Shown: positions 37,692 to 46,623, numbered from the stretch's first letter. The stretch: DNA of 64,000 nucleotides from Mesorhizobium sp. BR1-1-16 (GCF_020165495.1 NZ_JAIUIE010000001.1:558001-622000), one strand, 5' to 3'. A program made the numbers and translations. The notes: generated by a model not told the origin, from the sequence alone.

Positions 37692-38087
37692 TCAATCGCC
37701 ATATTGAGTGTCGGTGACGTGTTCGAGCCACTCGACTGTCTTGCCGTCGAGGGCTTCCTGGATCGCGATATGCGTCATCGCCGTCTGAGGCGATGCGCCG
37801 TGCCAGTGCTTTTCGCCCGGCGGGAACCAGACGACATCGCCCGGATGTAGCTCTTCGACCGGGCCACCTTGACGCTGGGCGCGGCCGAGGCCTGACGTCA
37901 CGATCAATGTCTGGCCAAGCGGATGCGTGTGCCAGGCTGTCCGTGCGCCGGGCTCGAACGTCACCGCCGCTCCGGCCACCCGCGCAGGTGCCGGCGCCTG
38001 GAACAGCGGGTCGACACGGACGCTGCCGCTGAACCAATCAGTCGGGCCTTTGCCGGATGTTTGCGAGCCGCTGCGCTTGATGTCCAT
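37692..38087 (-). CDS. Cupin protein of the metal-dependent hydroxynitrile-lyase-like group
   Basis: A 131-residue single-domain cupin. The metal ligands His53, His55, Gln59 (WHTHPLGQT) and His94 (GEKHWHG) fall at the same positions as in the manganese hydroxynitrile lyase of Granulicella tundricola, and the N-terminal [18 protein letters not shown] and C-terminal [10 protein letters not shown] are also alike as I remember them. That protein cleaves cyanohydrins to aldehyde and HCN in vitro; its natural role is uncertain, and relatives are often annotated as carboxymuconolactone or quercetinase-like cupins. It stands alone between the RTX gene and an L,D-transpeptidase gene. Confidence 0.8.
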   Translation of the reverse strand: MDIKRSGSQTSGKGPTDWFSGSVRVDPLFQAPAPARVAGAAVTFEPGARTAWHTHPLGQTLIVTSGLGRAQRQGGPVEELHPGDVVWFPPGEKHWHGASPQTAMTHIAIQEALDGKTVEWLEHVTDTQYGD

Positions 38088-38118
38088 CAGCTCTCTCCCT
38101 CACGCAGGTTTTGGCAGT

Positions 38119-39159
38119 CTATTGCTGGCCCGCGACAGTCGCCGTCTGAACCTGATCGATGCCCAGCGGCTGGTAGGGGTCGGCAAGCGCTGCGGACGGA
38201 CGGCTGATCGGGAAGCCGGCCGAGGTCATGCGAGACAGCTTCTCGGGCCCTGCATTCTTGAGAATTTCGCGGAACGCCTCGTTCATGCCGCCATCCGAAT
38301 AGGCCAGCGAGATTGGCGGAGCGGCGGTGGCGATCGAGGCTATCTGCGCGTCATCGCGAGCCGTCTTCAGCGCCACCTTGGCGGCGACGGACGGATCGAC
38401 CTGATAGGCCGGGCAAGGGCCGAGTGGATCGAAGACGGCGCTCGGATCGATCGGCTGCGCGCCAAAAACGTAGCGACGATTGCAGGCCTCAACCTTCGGC
38501 GGTTGCCGCGTGATGTCGAACTGGTCCGTGCCCTGCTTGAGATTCAGCCAGAACGTCATGTTTGGATCGTCGCGGTGCATCGCGAGGTTCTTCGGCGTCA
38601 TGCGGAAGGGCAGGGATTGCACCTGGAACGAGGTCTGGCCGCCGATCAGCGCATCGCGCGCGACGGCGTAGATCTCCGCGACGCCGGCATCGGTCAGCGC
38701 ATAGCAGCCGGACGAGGAACAGGCGCCATGCACCATCAGGGCCGCGCCCTCATAGCCGAGCGCTTCTTCCAGCTTGTTCGGGAAGCCGAGATTGAAGGAG
38801 AGATAGAACTGCGATTGCGGGTTCAGGAGCGACATGGTGATCGCGTAGAAGCCTTCGGGCGCCTGACGATCGCCTTCCTGCTTCTTGGGCCCGAGCTTCC
38901 CGGACCAGCGGCAGATCGGATAGGTCTTCAGGAGTGCGTAGCTGCCGCTGCGATCGCGCTTCCAGACCTCCAGCTCGCTTTCCTGCTTGTAGATGCGGAT
39001 CATGATCGGGTCGGACGGCTTCATGCCCTTCTCGCGCATCTGGGCGACGAGCTTGGCCGGGATCGGCTGCATGCCGCGCGTGTCGCGCTCACCCGTCGTG
39101 CAGGCCGCAAGACCGCAGGCGAGAAGCGCCAGGAGCAGAAGAGAGCGAAGGGTCGCCAT
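38119..39159 (-). CDS. L,D-transpeptidase-like lipoprotein (YkuD domain, YafK type)
   Basis: A 346-residue envelope protein. A lipoprotein signal peptide (ATLRSLLLLALLACGLAAC) ends at lipidated Cys20. The YkuD catalytic domain covers about residues 50-200, with His144 and the nucleophile Cys152 in VHGACSSSGCYALT. This pattern matches the YafK/DpaA group, which in E. coli releases Braun lipoprotein from peptidoglycan rather than making crosslinks. The C-terminal 140 residues are not recognised. The ATG at 39159 is set by the signal peptide and an AGGA site; the longer frame adds a non-signal leader. Confidence 0.87.
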   Translation of the reverse strand: MATLRSLLLLALLACGLAACTTGERDTRGMQPIPAKLVAQMREKGMKPSDPIMIRIYKQESELEVWKRDRSGSYALLKTYPICRWSGKLGPKKQEGDRQAPEGFYAITMSLLNPQSQFYLSFNLGFPNKLEEALGYEGAALMVHGACSSSGCYALTDAGVAEIYAVARDALIGGQTSFQVQSLPFRMTPKNLAMHRDDPNMTFWLNLKQGTDQFDITRQPPKVEACNRRYVFGAQPIDPSAVFDPLGPCPAYQVDPSVAAKVALKTARDDAQIASIATAAPPISLAYSDGGMNEAFREILKNAGPEKLSRMTSAGFPISRPSAALADPYQPLGIDQVQTATVAGQQ

Positions 39160-39315
39160 AGGCCGAAATCCTGAACCATGTTCGCAGCCGGACGAGACGG
39201 CCACGCGAACAGTATAGGCCCGGTTCCTTAACACCCTACGATCATGATGTCGCGCTGGCTATTCTCCCGCCGACCCGGCCTCCGGCACCTCGTGACGCAA
39301 GCCCGTGCGCCTTAT

Positions 39316-40911
39316 TCAGGCGGTCTCCGCCGCCATCGGATGCGACGCTGGCTGATAGGGCATCTCGACGAGGGTCGGAACGATGCGATGGCGCGTCGCC
39401 TGTTCATAATCATAGGCGTAGGCGAGGAGGTCCGCTTCGCTCCACATGCGCCCGACGAAGATCAGGCTGAAGGGCGCGCCGTTGGAGAAGCGCCCGGCCG
39501 GAACCGTCACGCCGGGAAGGCCGGCAATATTGATCTCCGATACGGTCGTTGCCGGATAGGGCGCCTCATCGAAAATGCCCGGCAGCGTCGCCGTCGATTG
39601 CGGGAAGGCGAGCGCATCGAGTTGATGCGACGACATCACCGCGTTGAAGATCGCCAGATACGCTTCCCTGACGGCGAGGAAGGGGCCGACGTCAGGCGGG
39701 GTAGCCGGGTCGAAGAGAGAGGCCGCGAGCACGGGCATCGCCGCATGCATCGCCAGGATCCCGCCCGGCGCGAACGGATCCTCGCCGGTGAGCGCCGTCA
39801 ATTCGGCCAGCGAATGCGCCGCCGCCGAGGGACCGAGACGCTTCAGATAGAGCTCCATGTCATAGGCGACCGTTTCCAGTCCGCGCTCGTCGAAGCCACC
39901 CGACTTCCGGAGGGCGAGATCGGCGAAGCCGCTGCCGGCAAAGGGATCTTCGACGAGGATGGCGGAGCGGGCCGCAAGCTCGGCGCATGCCGCCGCATAG
40001 AGCGCAGCCGCTTCTTCGGACAATGATTGACGGCGCCAGCCCGGACCGTAGAGCCCGATCCGCTTGCCCTTCAGCGTGTCGGTGCCGAGGTGGCTGGTAT
40101 AGCCACCCGAGGGTATGTTGCCGATCGACGCCACGGTCTTCGGATCTTCGACCGTATAGCCGGCCAGGATGTCGAGCAGCAGGGCTGCGTCCGTGACGGT
40201 TCGGGCGTGTGGACCCACCACGTCGCGCGTCGAGCCGGCGAGCGGCGTAACGCCGGCATTCGGCACCAGCGCGAAGCTCGGCTTGACGCTGACAAGGCTC
40301 TGCGCGGCTGCCGGATTCTGGATCGATCCGCCCGTCTCCTCGGCGAGACCCACGACGGCAAAACTGCCGGATACAGCCGTCGCCGTTCCGCTTGAGCTCG
40401 CGCCGGGCGCGATGGCGCGATCGACGGCATTGAAGGTCGGCCCATCCCAGCTGGTATTGGCGCGGGCGCCGTCATGGCTGAAGGCGGGGATATTGGTCTT
40501 GCCGAGAATGACGGCGCCGCTGGCGCGCAATCTCGCCACGACCGGCGCGTCGCGCTCGGGAATGAGATCGGTGCCGCCTGCGGCGCTCGAAAGCGGCGCC
40601 CAGCCGCCGGTCGAGGGCAGGCCGGCAAAGTCCATCGCCTCCTTCACCACCACGGGCACGCCGGCCAGCGGGCCAAGGACTTCCCCGGCCGCTCGCCGGG
40701 CATCGATCGCACGGGCATCATCGAGCGCCGACGGGTTCATAAAGGTGAAGGCGTTGTAATAGGGCTCGAAACGTTCGATGCGGGCAAGATGGGCGTGCGT
40801 CAGCGCCTCTGAGGTATAGAGGCCGTCAGCGAAGCCCTTCTGGATTTCTCCAAGGGTCAGCTCGGCGACATCGATCTCGGCAGCCGGTTTGTGGAATACG
40901 GGCGCGTTCAT
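39316..40911 (-). CDS. Amidase (amidase signature family)
   Basis: A 531-residue cytoplasmic amide hydrolase. The Ser-cisSer-Lys triad is visible: Lys90 in PVVVKEA, cis-Ser173 in PGASSSGTA, and nucleophile Ser196 in ETGGSIQNPA. The C-terminal half contains the SEINIAGLPGVTVPAG segment typical of the family. It is the first of three such amidases within 8 kb and is about 115 bases from the isochorismatase-type amidohydrolase gene in the same direction. Relatives act on aryl, acyl or carbamoyl amides including allophanate; this one has no extra C-terminal allophanate hydrolase domain, so the substrate stays open. Confidence 0.88.
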   Translation of the reverse strand: MNAPVFHKPAAEIDVAELTLGEIQKGFADGLYTSEALTHAHLARIERFEPYYNAFTFMNPSALDDARAIDARRAAGEVLGPLAGVPVVVKEAMDFAGLPSTGGWAPLSSAAGGTDLIPERDAPVVARLRASGAVILGKTNIPAFSHDGARANTSWDGPTFNAVDRAIAPGASSSGTATAVSGSFAVVGLAEETGGSIQNPAAAQSLVSVKPSFALVPNAGVTPLAGSTRDVVGPHARTVTDAALLLDILAGYTVEDPKTVASIGNIPSGGYTSHLGTDTLKGKRIGLYGPGWRRQSLSEEAAALYAAACAELAARSAILVEDPFAGSGFADLALRKSGGFDERGLETVAYDMELYLKRLGPSAAAHSLAELTALTGEDPFAPGGILAMHAAMPVLAASLFDPATPPDVGPFLAVREAYLAIFNAVMSSHQLDALAFPQSTATLPGIFDEAPYPATTVSEINIAGLPGVTVPAGRFSNGAPFSLIFVGRMWSEADLLAYAYDYEQATRHRIVPTLVEMPYQPASHPMAAETA

Positions 40912-41026
40912 GGGAGGCTTCCTCGATCGGGAGATGGAAGGTTGACCGTCCGACGGTCATCGCCGCCGGACTGGGCATCAGGGGCGCCGGGGAAGGCGGG
41001 CTACATTGTGTGGCCAGGGACCTGCC

Positions 41027-41734
41027 TTACGCCGCTGCCCTGGCCTCGGCCGAGCCGGCGATGAGGCCGAGCAGCCGTTCGGTGTCCATCACATCGGCGA
41101 AGATGGCCGACATGCTGAGGAGCGTGGCGTTGTGTTCCTCATCGCTCAGCGTCGCATTGCCATCGGTGACGAAGATCACGTTGTAGCCCATCTGCAATGC
41201 GTCCCGGGCCGTGCTCTCGCAGCAGCAATTGGTCAGCGTGCCAGTGATGATCAGCGTGTCGATGCCGCGCGACTTCAGCAATTGATCCATCTCGCAGGTG
41301 CCCGGAATGAGCGCCGAAAAGCGCGTCTTGTCGACGACGAGGTCGCTGTCCCTAACATCGAGTTCCGGCCAGAGCTGCCAGCCATCGGCGCCTCGCTCGA
41401 AGGCGGCTTTCATGATCTCGAACTGCGCCGGGCTCATATAGTTCTCGAACCAGACATTCCATGGCAGCTTCTCGCTGCCGTCATAGGTGTAACGCAGGAA
41501 GCAGTTGAGCCCGCCAGCCACACGCACCGCCTTGGCGATGGCGTTCACCTGACCGACGATTTCTCGTGCGACCGGGACCTCAACGGCTGCGCCCTCCGCC
41601 ACGAAGCCGTTCTGCAGGTCGACGATCACATGGGCGACTTTGCTCATATCCAGCCTGTCGAAGATGAATTCCCGGCCGCCGCGCTGAAGGCGACCACGCG
41701 CCGCCACATGATCCGGGATCGAGATTTTGTGCAT
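41027..41734 (-). CDS. Isochorismatase-family cysteine amidohydrolase (RutB/biuret hydrolase-like)
   Basis: A 235-residue cysteine hydrolase. The catalytic triad is Asp39 (VDLQNGF), Lys136 (VDKTRFSA) and Cys171 (TNCCCESTARDA). The TN-x-C-x-ESTARDA text is that of the amide-hydrolysing branch, including RutB ureidoacrylate hydrolase, N-carbamoylsarcosine amidase and biuret hydrolase, rather than isochorismate enzymes. It lies upstream of an amidase in the same direction and divergent from the AmiC-like gene. The location next to amidases and urease genes supports action on a carbamoyl or ureido compound giving ammonia. Substrate uncertain. Confidence 0.85.
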   Translation of the reverse strand: MHKISIPDHVAARGRLQRGGREFIFDRLDMSKVAHVIVDLQNGFVAEGAAVEVPVAREIVGQVNAIAKAVRVAGGLNCFLRYTYDGSEKLPWNVWFENYMSPAQFEIMKAAFERGADGWQLWPELDVRDSDLVVDKTRFSALIPGTCEMDQLLKSRGIDTLIITGTLTNCCCESTARDALQMGYNVIFVTDGNATLSDEEHNATLLSMSAIFADVMDTERLLGLIAGSAEARAAA

Positions 41735-42053
41735 GGGAGGTCCTTTCCGACGTCGCGGTCATCGCATTCGGCATCGGCCACAACGCGGTGCCGTTTCACT
41801 GGAGATTATTAATTCATGAAATATCTCATTTGAAAATATCGAAGAGGGCATCAATGTGCCTAATCGGTAGGCATCGCAGTATCGCGGCCACTTATTCGGC
41901 ATTTGTTTGACAGGGCCGGTGCTGCAGTGCGAGGGTGCGCCGCTGATCGGGTTGGTATGCGGACCGTTGAACCGTGTTGCCAGTTCGCGCGTGGCCGTGC
42001 GGCGGCCTCGCGACCCGAGCCGCCTCGTTCATGGATTTGGAGAGGGCAGGGAC
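41735..42053. promoter_or_regulatory. Divergent promoter region with palindrome, amidohydrolase / AmiC-like gene
   Basis: A 319-base spacer with an AT-rich core (41808-41845). It contains the 10-mer TTGAAAATAT (41830-41839), also found in the other divergent promoter of the island (46770-46779). A perfect 6-bp dyad, TGCCTA-ATCGG-TAGGCA, lies at 41857-41873. These are candidate operators for the MarR regulator or another amide-responsive factor. An open frame continues upstream of the AmiC-like ATG but does not look protein-coding. Confidence 0.5.
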
Positions 42054-43100
42054 ATGAAAGTCGGCTTGCTGCATCCTCGAAGTGGCATCATGGGCATGTG
42101 GGCGCCGGCGATGGATGCCGCTGCAACGCTGGGGGCTGCCGAACTCAATGCCGCCGGCGGCATTCTGGGCGAGGAGGTCGAACTCGTCTTCGGCGACTGC
42201 GGTTTCGCGGTCAGCCAGGCGGTGGACGCGGTGGATGCGTTGATCGAGGTCGAGGGCGCCGAGGTGATCATCGGCGGTCACACCAGCAATATCCGCGACG
42301 CCGTCAGTCAGCGGATCTCCAGCAAGGTTCCCTATATCTTCACGCCTCAATATGAGGGATTGGCCTGCGGGCCCTCGACCGTCGCCATCGGCAGCACGGA
42401 CCAGGAACTACTTGGGCCGGCGCTGCACTGGCTGCGTCACGCCAAGCGAGCCGAGCGCTTTTTTTTCGTCGGCAATGACTATATCTGGCCGCGCATGGCG
42501 CTCGCGACCACACGCCGGCTGCTGCGTCAGCAGGGTGGCGAACTCGTAGGCCAGGCGATCATGCCGACCCGCCTGACCGACAATACTGAAGTCCTGAAGC
42601 AGATTGCCACGAGTGGCGCCCAAGTCGTTATCCAGGCGTTGGTCGGGCTGTGTGCTGTCGAATTCAATCGAGACTTCGCGGCCGCGGGTCTCGATCAGAA
42701 GATGCTCCGTTTCGGCCTCATCGTCGATGAGACCGTGATCTGCGGCATCGGCGCGGATGCTTCTACCAATCTCTTCACTGCGGCGAGTTATTTCGCTGTC
42801 AACCAGTCGCGCTCGAACGATGATTTCCTTGAGCGGTATCATGACGCCTTCGGGGCCTTCGCGCCCCCCGTTTCGGCCGCGAGCGTCAGCTACTATGAAG
42901 CGCTGCATGTCCTGGCTGGGCTGGCCCATGATCTGGGGACCCGCGACAGCCGCGCGCTCGCCAATCATCTCCATCGCCCCATATCCCGGCCGGCCGTTCG
43001 CCATATGCTCGACGACAAGCCGGTCGGCCAGTGTCCGCCGGTCTATATCGGCCGTGCCGACGGCGTCAGGCTCGAAGTCGTCACCGCGATGACGCGCTGA
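42054..43100 (+). CDS. AmiC/UrtA-type amide-binding protein without signal peptide (probable sensor)
   Basis: A 348-residue periplasmic-binding-protein fold related to AmiC and the urea/short-chain-amide binding proteins. Family features include MKVGLLHPRSGIMGMW, ELNAAGGILG, VIIGGHTSNIRDAV and FFVGNDYIWPR. There is no signal peptide at the ATG (42054, with AGGG upstream) nor in the 49-codon open extension. It should therefore stay in the cytoplasm, like Pseudomonas AmiC, which senses amides and restrains the antiterminator AmiR. No ANTAR-domain partner was seen in the window. Its position, divergent from amide hydrolases and followed by a MarR gene, fits a regulatory job. Confidence 0.8.
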   Translation: MKVGLLHPRSGIMGMWAPAMDAAATLGAAELNAAGGILGEEVELVFGDCGFAVSQAVDAVDALIEVEGAEVIIGGHTSNIRDAVSQRISSKVPYIFTPQYEGLACGPSTVAIGSTDQELLGPALHWLRHAKRAERFFFVGNDYIWPRMALATTRRLLRQQGGELVGQAIMPTRLTDNTEVLKQIATSGAQVVIQALVGLCAVEFNRDFAAAGLDQKMLRFGLIVDETVICGIGADASTNLFTAASYFAVNQSRSNDDFLERYHDAFGAFAPPVSAASVSYYEALHVLAGLAHDLGTRDSRALANHLHRPISRPAVRHMLDDKPVGQCPPVYIGRADGVRLEVVTAMTR

Positions 43101-43105
43101 AATAA

Positions 43106-43133
43106 TTGAAAACGGAATATTGTCAAACGTTGA
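43106..43133. promoter_or_regulatory. Putative MarR operator upstream of marR-like gene
   Basis: TTGAAAACGGAATATTG (43106-43122) is followed by the dyad TCAA-ACG-TTGA (43123-43133). The first part matches TTGCAAACGATAATATTG at 46748-46765 except for one substitution near the start and an A/G plus one-base-length difference in the middle. The shared motif suggests common control by the adjacent MarR protein. Confidence 0.5.
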
Positions 43134-43271
43134 TGGCGATGCTAACGGAACCGCTTTGGCCGCTCGGGCGAGTCCTGCCTGCCTCGTCGGGCGTGGGATC
43201 ACCCTAACCAGCGGTTTGACGGCGTTTCGATAGAGAATGAAAGCAACAATAAGCAATCGACAGGGGGGAAT

Positions 43272-43691
43272 ATGGCGCCGGTACGGATGAAGGATCAGCT
43301 CGCCTATCTGATCGCGAGCCTCAATCGTCAGTTGGAGAATGACCTTGAAGAACGGCTGCGCCCCGGCGGCGTGCCGATCGAGCAGTTCCGCATTCTGGAG
43401 GTGCTCGACGCCAGCGAGCCAGCTCCGATGGGCGAGATCGCCAGCCAGTCGCTGATCGAGCCTCCGACGCTGACCAAGATCGTCGACAAGATGGTTTCCG
43501 AGGGTCTCGTCTATCGCGCGCCCGATCCGAATGATCGCCGCCGTGTCCTGATCGTCACCGCTCCGGGCGGCAAGGCCTTGTTCAAGCGCCTCCGCGGCGT
43601 CTCGACGGCGCAGGAGCAGCGGATCGTGGAACTGCTCGAGTCCGAAAGGGCGGCCGAACTCCGCAATCTCCTGCGCGAATTGCTGCAGTAG
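43272..43691 (+). CDS. MarR-family transcriptional regulator
   Basis: A 139-residue winged-helix dimer. The DNA-binding core runs from about residues 30 to 100 (PMGEIASQSLIEPPTLTKIV for the helix-turn-helix, NDRRRVLIVTAPGGKAL for the wing). A strong AGGGGGG ribosome site precedes the ATG. It follows the AmiC-like gene by 171 bases, a spacer that carries TTGAAAACGGAATATTG, a near match to a sequence upstream of the amidase pair and the ABC importer. It is the best candidate regulator of the amide island. Confidence 0.92.
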   Translation: MAPVRMKDQLAYLIASLNRQLENDLEERLRPGGVPIEQFRILEVLDASEPAPMGEIASQSLIEPPTLTKIVDKMVSEGLVYRAPDPNDRRRVLIVTAPGGKALFKRLRGVSTAQEQRIVELLESERAAELRNLLRELLQ

Positions 43692-43798
43692 CTGCTGAAT
43701 CGGCTCGTCTCGGATGGTCGGTGGCGGTTTGCGCGGTTCCGGGACCTGAAAACGCTTCGGCCGCGCGAAGATGGTGCGCAGCCGAGCTTGATCTGAAA

Positions 43799-45202
43799 TC
43801 AGAGGAGCGGCGGGCGGCGGGTGTGCCAGTCGGTCGCCTGCTGATAGGCGTGCGCCACCCGCAGGAGCAGAGCCTCCGACCCGGCCTTGCCGGCAAGCTG
43901 CATCGCCACCGGGCGGCCATCTTCGGTGTAGCCACACGGAAGCGTCACCGTCGGAGTGCCCGTTGCATTGAAGGGCGAAGTGAATTTGCCGATGATGTTG
44001 AAGTCCTCGGCCACCGCGGCGCGCACTTCCTCCCAGGTCGGCGTCCCCGTGCGGAAGACGGGCATGACGAAGATGTCGATATCGTCAAACAGCCGCGCGA
44101 CGGCACCGCGGAACTTGTAGCGCTCGATGATGCCCTTGCCGATTTCAAGCGCGCCGACGCCATGGCCCGCCTTGAGACCTTCAGTGATCCAGCCGCCATA
44201 TTTCTCGGCTTGCGAGGGATAGGTCGCCTCATGGTGCACAGCCATTTCCGCCATGGTCATTGGCATCGTGTATTGCAGCAGCGTCTCGACCGAGGGAAAG
44301 CGAACCGGCTGCGTCAGCGCTCCGATCTCGGTGAGGACGTCGACGGCATCCTCGATAAAACCAAGCGAGACCGGATCAGCATCCGCGCCGGAATAGTCCC
44401 AGTCGACACCGATGCGCACACCGCGGGCGCCATAGATGCCATCGAGTTCGCCGAGATAATCGGGAACGGGCGTCGACAGCGAGGTCGAGTCCTTCGGGTC
44501 CCAACCCGCCAGCGCCTGCAGCATCGCAGCCGCGTCGGCGGCCGAGCGGGCCATCGGGCCGAGATGATCGAAGGTCGAGGCGAGATCGAAAATGCCGAAG
44601 CGGCTGATCCGGCCCCAGGTCGGCTTGACCCCTGTCAGGCCATTGCATGCCGAGGGAAAGCGTATCGATCCGCCCGTGTCCGACCCGATCGCCGCGAAGG
44701 TGAGGCCCGCGGCGGTTGCGACACCCGATCCGGACGAGGACACGCCGGTCCAGAGGTCGTTCTTCCAGGGGTTCACGGGCTCCGGCAGGTCGGGATGATG
44801 CTCGAGGGTCGCGCCCTCGGTCATATGCAGCTTGCCGAGCAGCACGGCGCCGGCCTCTGCGAGCCGCGTGACGACGGTGGCGTCATGGTCCGGGATGTAG
44901 TCGGCATAGATCGTCATGCCCCCCGTCGTCTTGATGCCCTTGGTGAAGCAGAGATCCTTCACGGCGATCGGAATGCCGTGCATGGGACCGCGATAGATCC
45001 CGGCGGCAATTTCCGCTTCGGCCTTCCCGGCCTGTTCTAGCGCCAGTTCCGGGGTGACCGTGGTGTAGCTCTTGAGGTCGCCGTCGAGCGCCTCGATGCG
45101 CGTGAGGATCGCTTCCGTCACTGCGACAGGCGAGAGATCGCCCGCCTCGATGCGCTTGGCGATGGCGGTGAGCGGTTGATAGTGGATGTCGCCGAGGGAC
45201 AT
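43799..45202 (-). CDS. Amidase (amidase signature family), downstream paralogue
   Basis: A 467-residue Ser-cisSer-Lys hydrolase. It has PIAVKDLCFTKG with the Lys, GVSSSGSGVATAAG with the cis-Ser, and GSDTGGSIRFPSACNG with the nucleophile Ser. PTWGRISRFGIF resembles GatA and aryl-acylamidases. It ends ATDWHTRRPPLL, nearly the same as its upstream neighbour, so the two are tandem paralogues. The ATG at 45202 has AGGAAG upstream; a TTG overlapping the stop of the neighbour (TTGA, 45229) would add nine residues. Probable role: hydrolysis of an amide imported by the adjacent peptide-type ABC system. Confidence 0.88.
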   Translation of the reverse strand: MSLGDIHYQPLTAIAKRIEAGDLSPVAVTEAILTRIEALDGDLKSYTTVTPELALEQAGKAEAEIAAGIYRGPMHGIPIAVKDLCFTKGIKTTGGMTIYADYIPDHDATVVTRLAEAGAVLLGKLHMTEGATLEHHPDLPEPVNPWKNDLWTGVSSSGSGVATAAGLTFAAIGSDTGGSIRFPSACNGLTGVKPTWGRISRFGIFDLASTFDHLGPMARSAADAAAMLQALAGWDPKDSTSLSTPVPDYLGELDGIYGARGVRIGVDWDYSGADADPVSLGFIEDAVDVLTEIGALTQPVRFPSVETLLQYTMPMTMAEMAVHHEATYPSQAEKYGGWITEGLKAGHGVGALEIGKGIIERYKFRGAVARLFDDIDIFVMPVFRTGTPTWEEVRAAVAEDFNIIGKFTSPFNATGTPTVTLPCGYTEDGRPVAMQLAGKAGSEALLLRVAHAYQQATDWHTRRPPLL

Positions 45203-45225
45203 TGCGGAGGCTTCCTTGCTGGAGG

Positions 45226-46623
45226 TCAAAAGCCAGGCGGACGGCGGGTGTGCCAGTCGGTTGCCTGTTGGAAAGCATGGGCAGCGCGCAGCAAGGCCGC
45301 CTCGGAGAGATGCGGCCCGATCAGCTGCATGCCGATCGGCATGCCGACCGCGGCCATGCCGCAGGGCAGCGTGATGCTTGGGCTGCCGCTGACATTGAAG
45401 GGCGAGGTGAAGCCGAGGAAGCTGATGAGATCGGCGAGATGGGCGTCCATCTGGTCGTAGAGCGCGCCGACCATCGGATACACCGGCGATATCAGGACGT
45501 CGATATCGGCGAAAAGCCTGGAGATCTCGCCCTTGAAGCGGTCGCGCTTGATATAGGCGCGGGACATCGTCAACGGATCATAGGCGAGCCCGCGTTCAAG
45601 CGCCGCGGCGAGCTGGGGGCCGAACACGCTCTTGTCGGTCTCGTAGACGTCCTTGTGAAAGAGAGCGCTCTCCGTGTCGGTGATCACCATCTGGGCGAGC
45701 ATCGCGTCGCGCCGATCGGGCACGGCGACCGGCACGAGCGTTGCGCCCAATTCGCGAAAGACCGTGATCGCCGCCTGGATGGCAGCGACCGTCTCGTCGT
45801 CGACGCCGGTTTCGAGATAGGCTTCGTCAATGCCGATACGCAGCCCGCGCGCGCCGAGAATCCCGTCGAGCGCCGCCAGATAATCCGGAACCGACGCGGA
45901 AAGACTGGTTGGATCCATGGGGTCGGCGCCGGCCATGGCGCTGAACATCGCCGAAACGTCAGCAGCGCTGCGCCCCATCGGCCCGATCGTGTCGAGGGAA
46001 TCGGCGAGCGGAAATACGCCATAGCGACTGGTGCGGCCCCAGGTCGGCTTCAGGCCCGTCACGCCGTTGGCGGCTGAAGGAAAGCGGATCGAGCCGCCGG
46101 TATCGGTGCCGAGGCTGGCGAAGCAAAGGCCGGCTGCGGTGGCGACACCGGAACCCGACGAAGATCCGCCCGGCCAATAGGCCTCGTTCCACGGATTGAT
46201 GCAGCGCCCGAGGGACGGATGGTGTTCGCCGAATGCGCCTTCATGCAGATGCAGGCGGCCGAGAATGATCGCACCAGCCATCTTCAGGCGATGGACCAGC
46301 GTCGCGTCGCTATTGGCGACAAAGTCCTTGTAGGCGAGCGAGCCGAAGGTCGAGGCGACGCCCTCTGTATGGAAGAGGTCCTTGATGGCGATGGGAACGC
46401 CATGCAGAGGGCCCCGACGGCGGCCGGACCGGATTTCGTTTTCGGCGGCCTCCGCCTGGGTGAGGGCGCTCTCTGCGGTGACGAGGAGATAGGAATTGAG
46501 GGCCGGGTCGACCGCCGCGATCCGTTCCAGCATCAGTTCGGTCAGGTCGACAGGTGAGATTTCGCCGGCCGCGATCAGCGCGGAGACCTCGAGCAGCGAG
46601 GCATAGTGCAGTGGCGCGTTCAT
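45226..46623 (-). CDS. Amidase (amidase signature family), upstream paralogue
   Basis: A 465-residue amidase. Motifs: PIAIKDLFHTEGV (Lys), SSSGSGVATAAG (cis-Ser) and GTDTGGSIRFPSAANG (nucleophile Ser). It shares order and the ATDWHTRRPPGF tail with the downstream amidase, with which it is co-transcribed. The start MNAPLHYAS at 46623 fits family length, whereas an open extension of 40 codons runs into the promoter. It is divergent from the peptide-type ABC importer, which suggests joint control of uptake and hydrolysis. Confidence 0.88.
   Translation of the reverse strand: MNAPLHYASLLEVSALIAAGEISPVDLTELMLERIAAVDPALNSYLLVTAESALTQAEAAENEIRSGRRRGPLHGVPIAIKDLFHTEGVASTFGSLAYKDFVANSDATLVHRLKMAGAIILGRLHLHEGAFGEHHPSLGRCINPWNEAYWPGGSSSGSGVATAAGLCFASLGTDTGGSIRFPSAANGVTGLKPTWGRTSRYGVFPLADSLDTIGPMGRSAADVSAMFSAMAGADPMDPTSLSASVPDYLAALDGILGARGLRIGIDEAYLETGVDDETVAAIQAAITVFRELGATLVPVAVPDRRDAMLAQMVITDTESALFHKDVYETDKSVFGPQLAAALERGLAYDPLTMSRAYIKRDRFKGEISRLFADIDVLISPVYPMVGALYDQMDAHLADLISFLGFTSPFNVSGSPSITLPCGMAAVGMPIGMQLIGPHLSEAALLRAAHAFQQATDWHTRRPPGF

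Noticed and set aside
41907-42053. Signal-peptide-bearing longer start for the AmiC-like protein
   Set aside because: The 49-codon extension contains many Arg and Pro, no hydrophobic signal core, and no good ribosome site.
42408-43937. 509-codon minus-strand open frame across the AmiC-like and MarR genes
   Set aside because: It spans two well-supported plus-strand genes and their promoter, and has low-complexity shadow composition.
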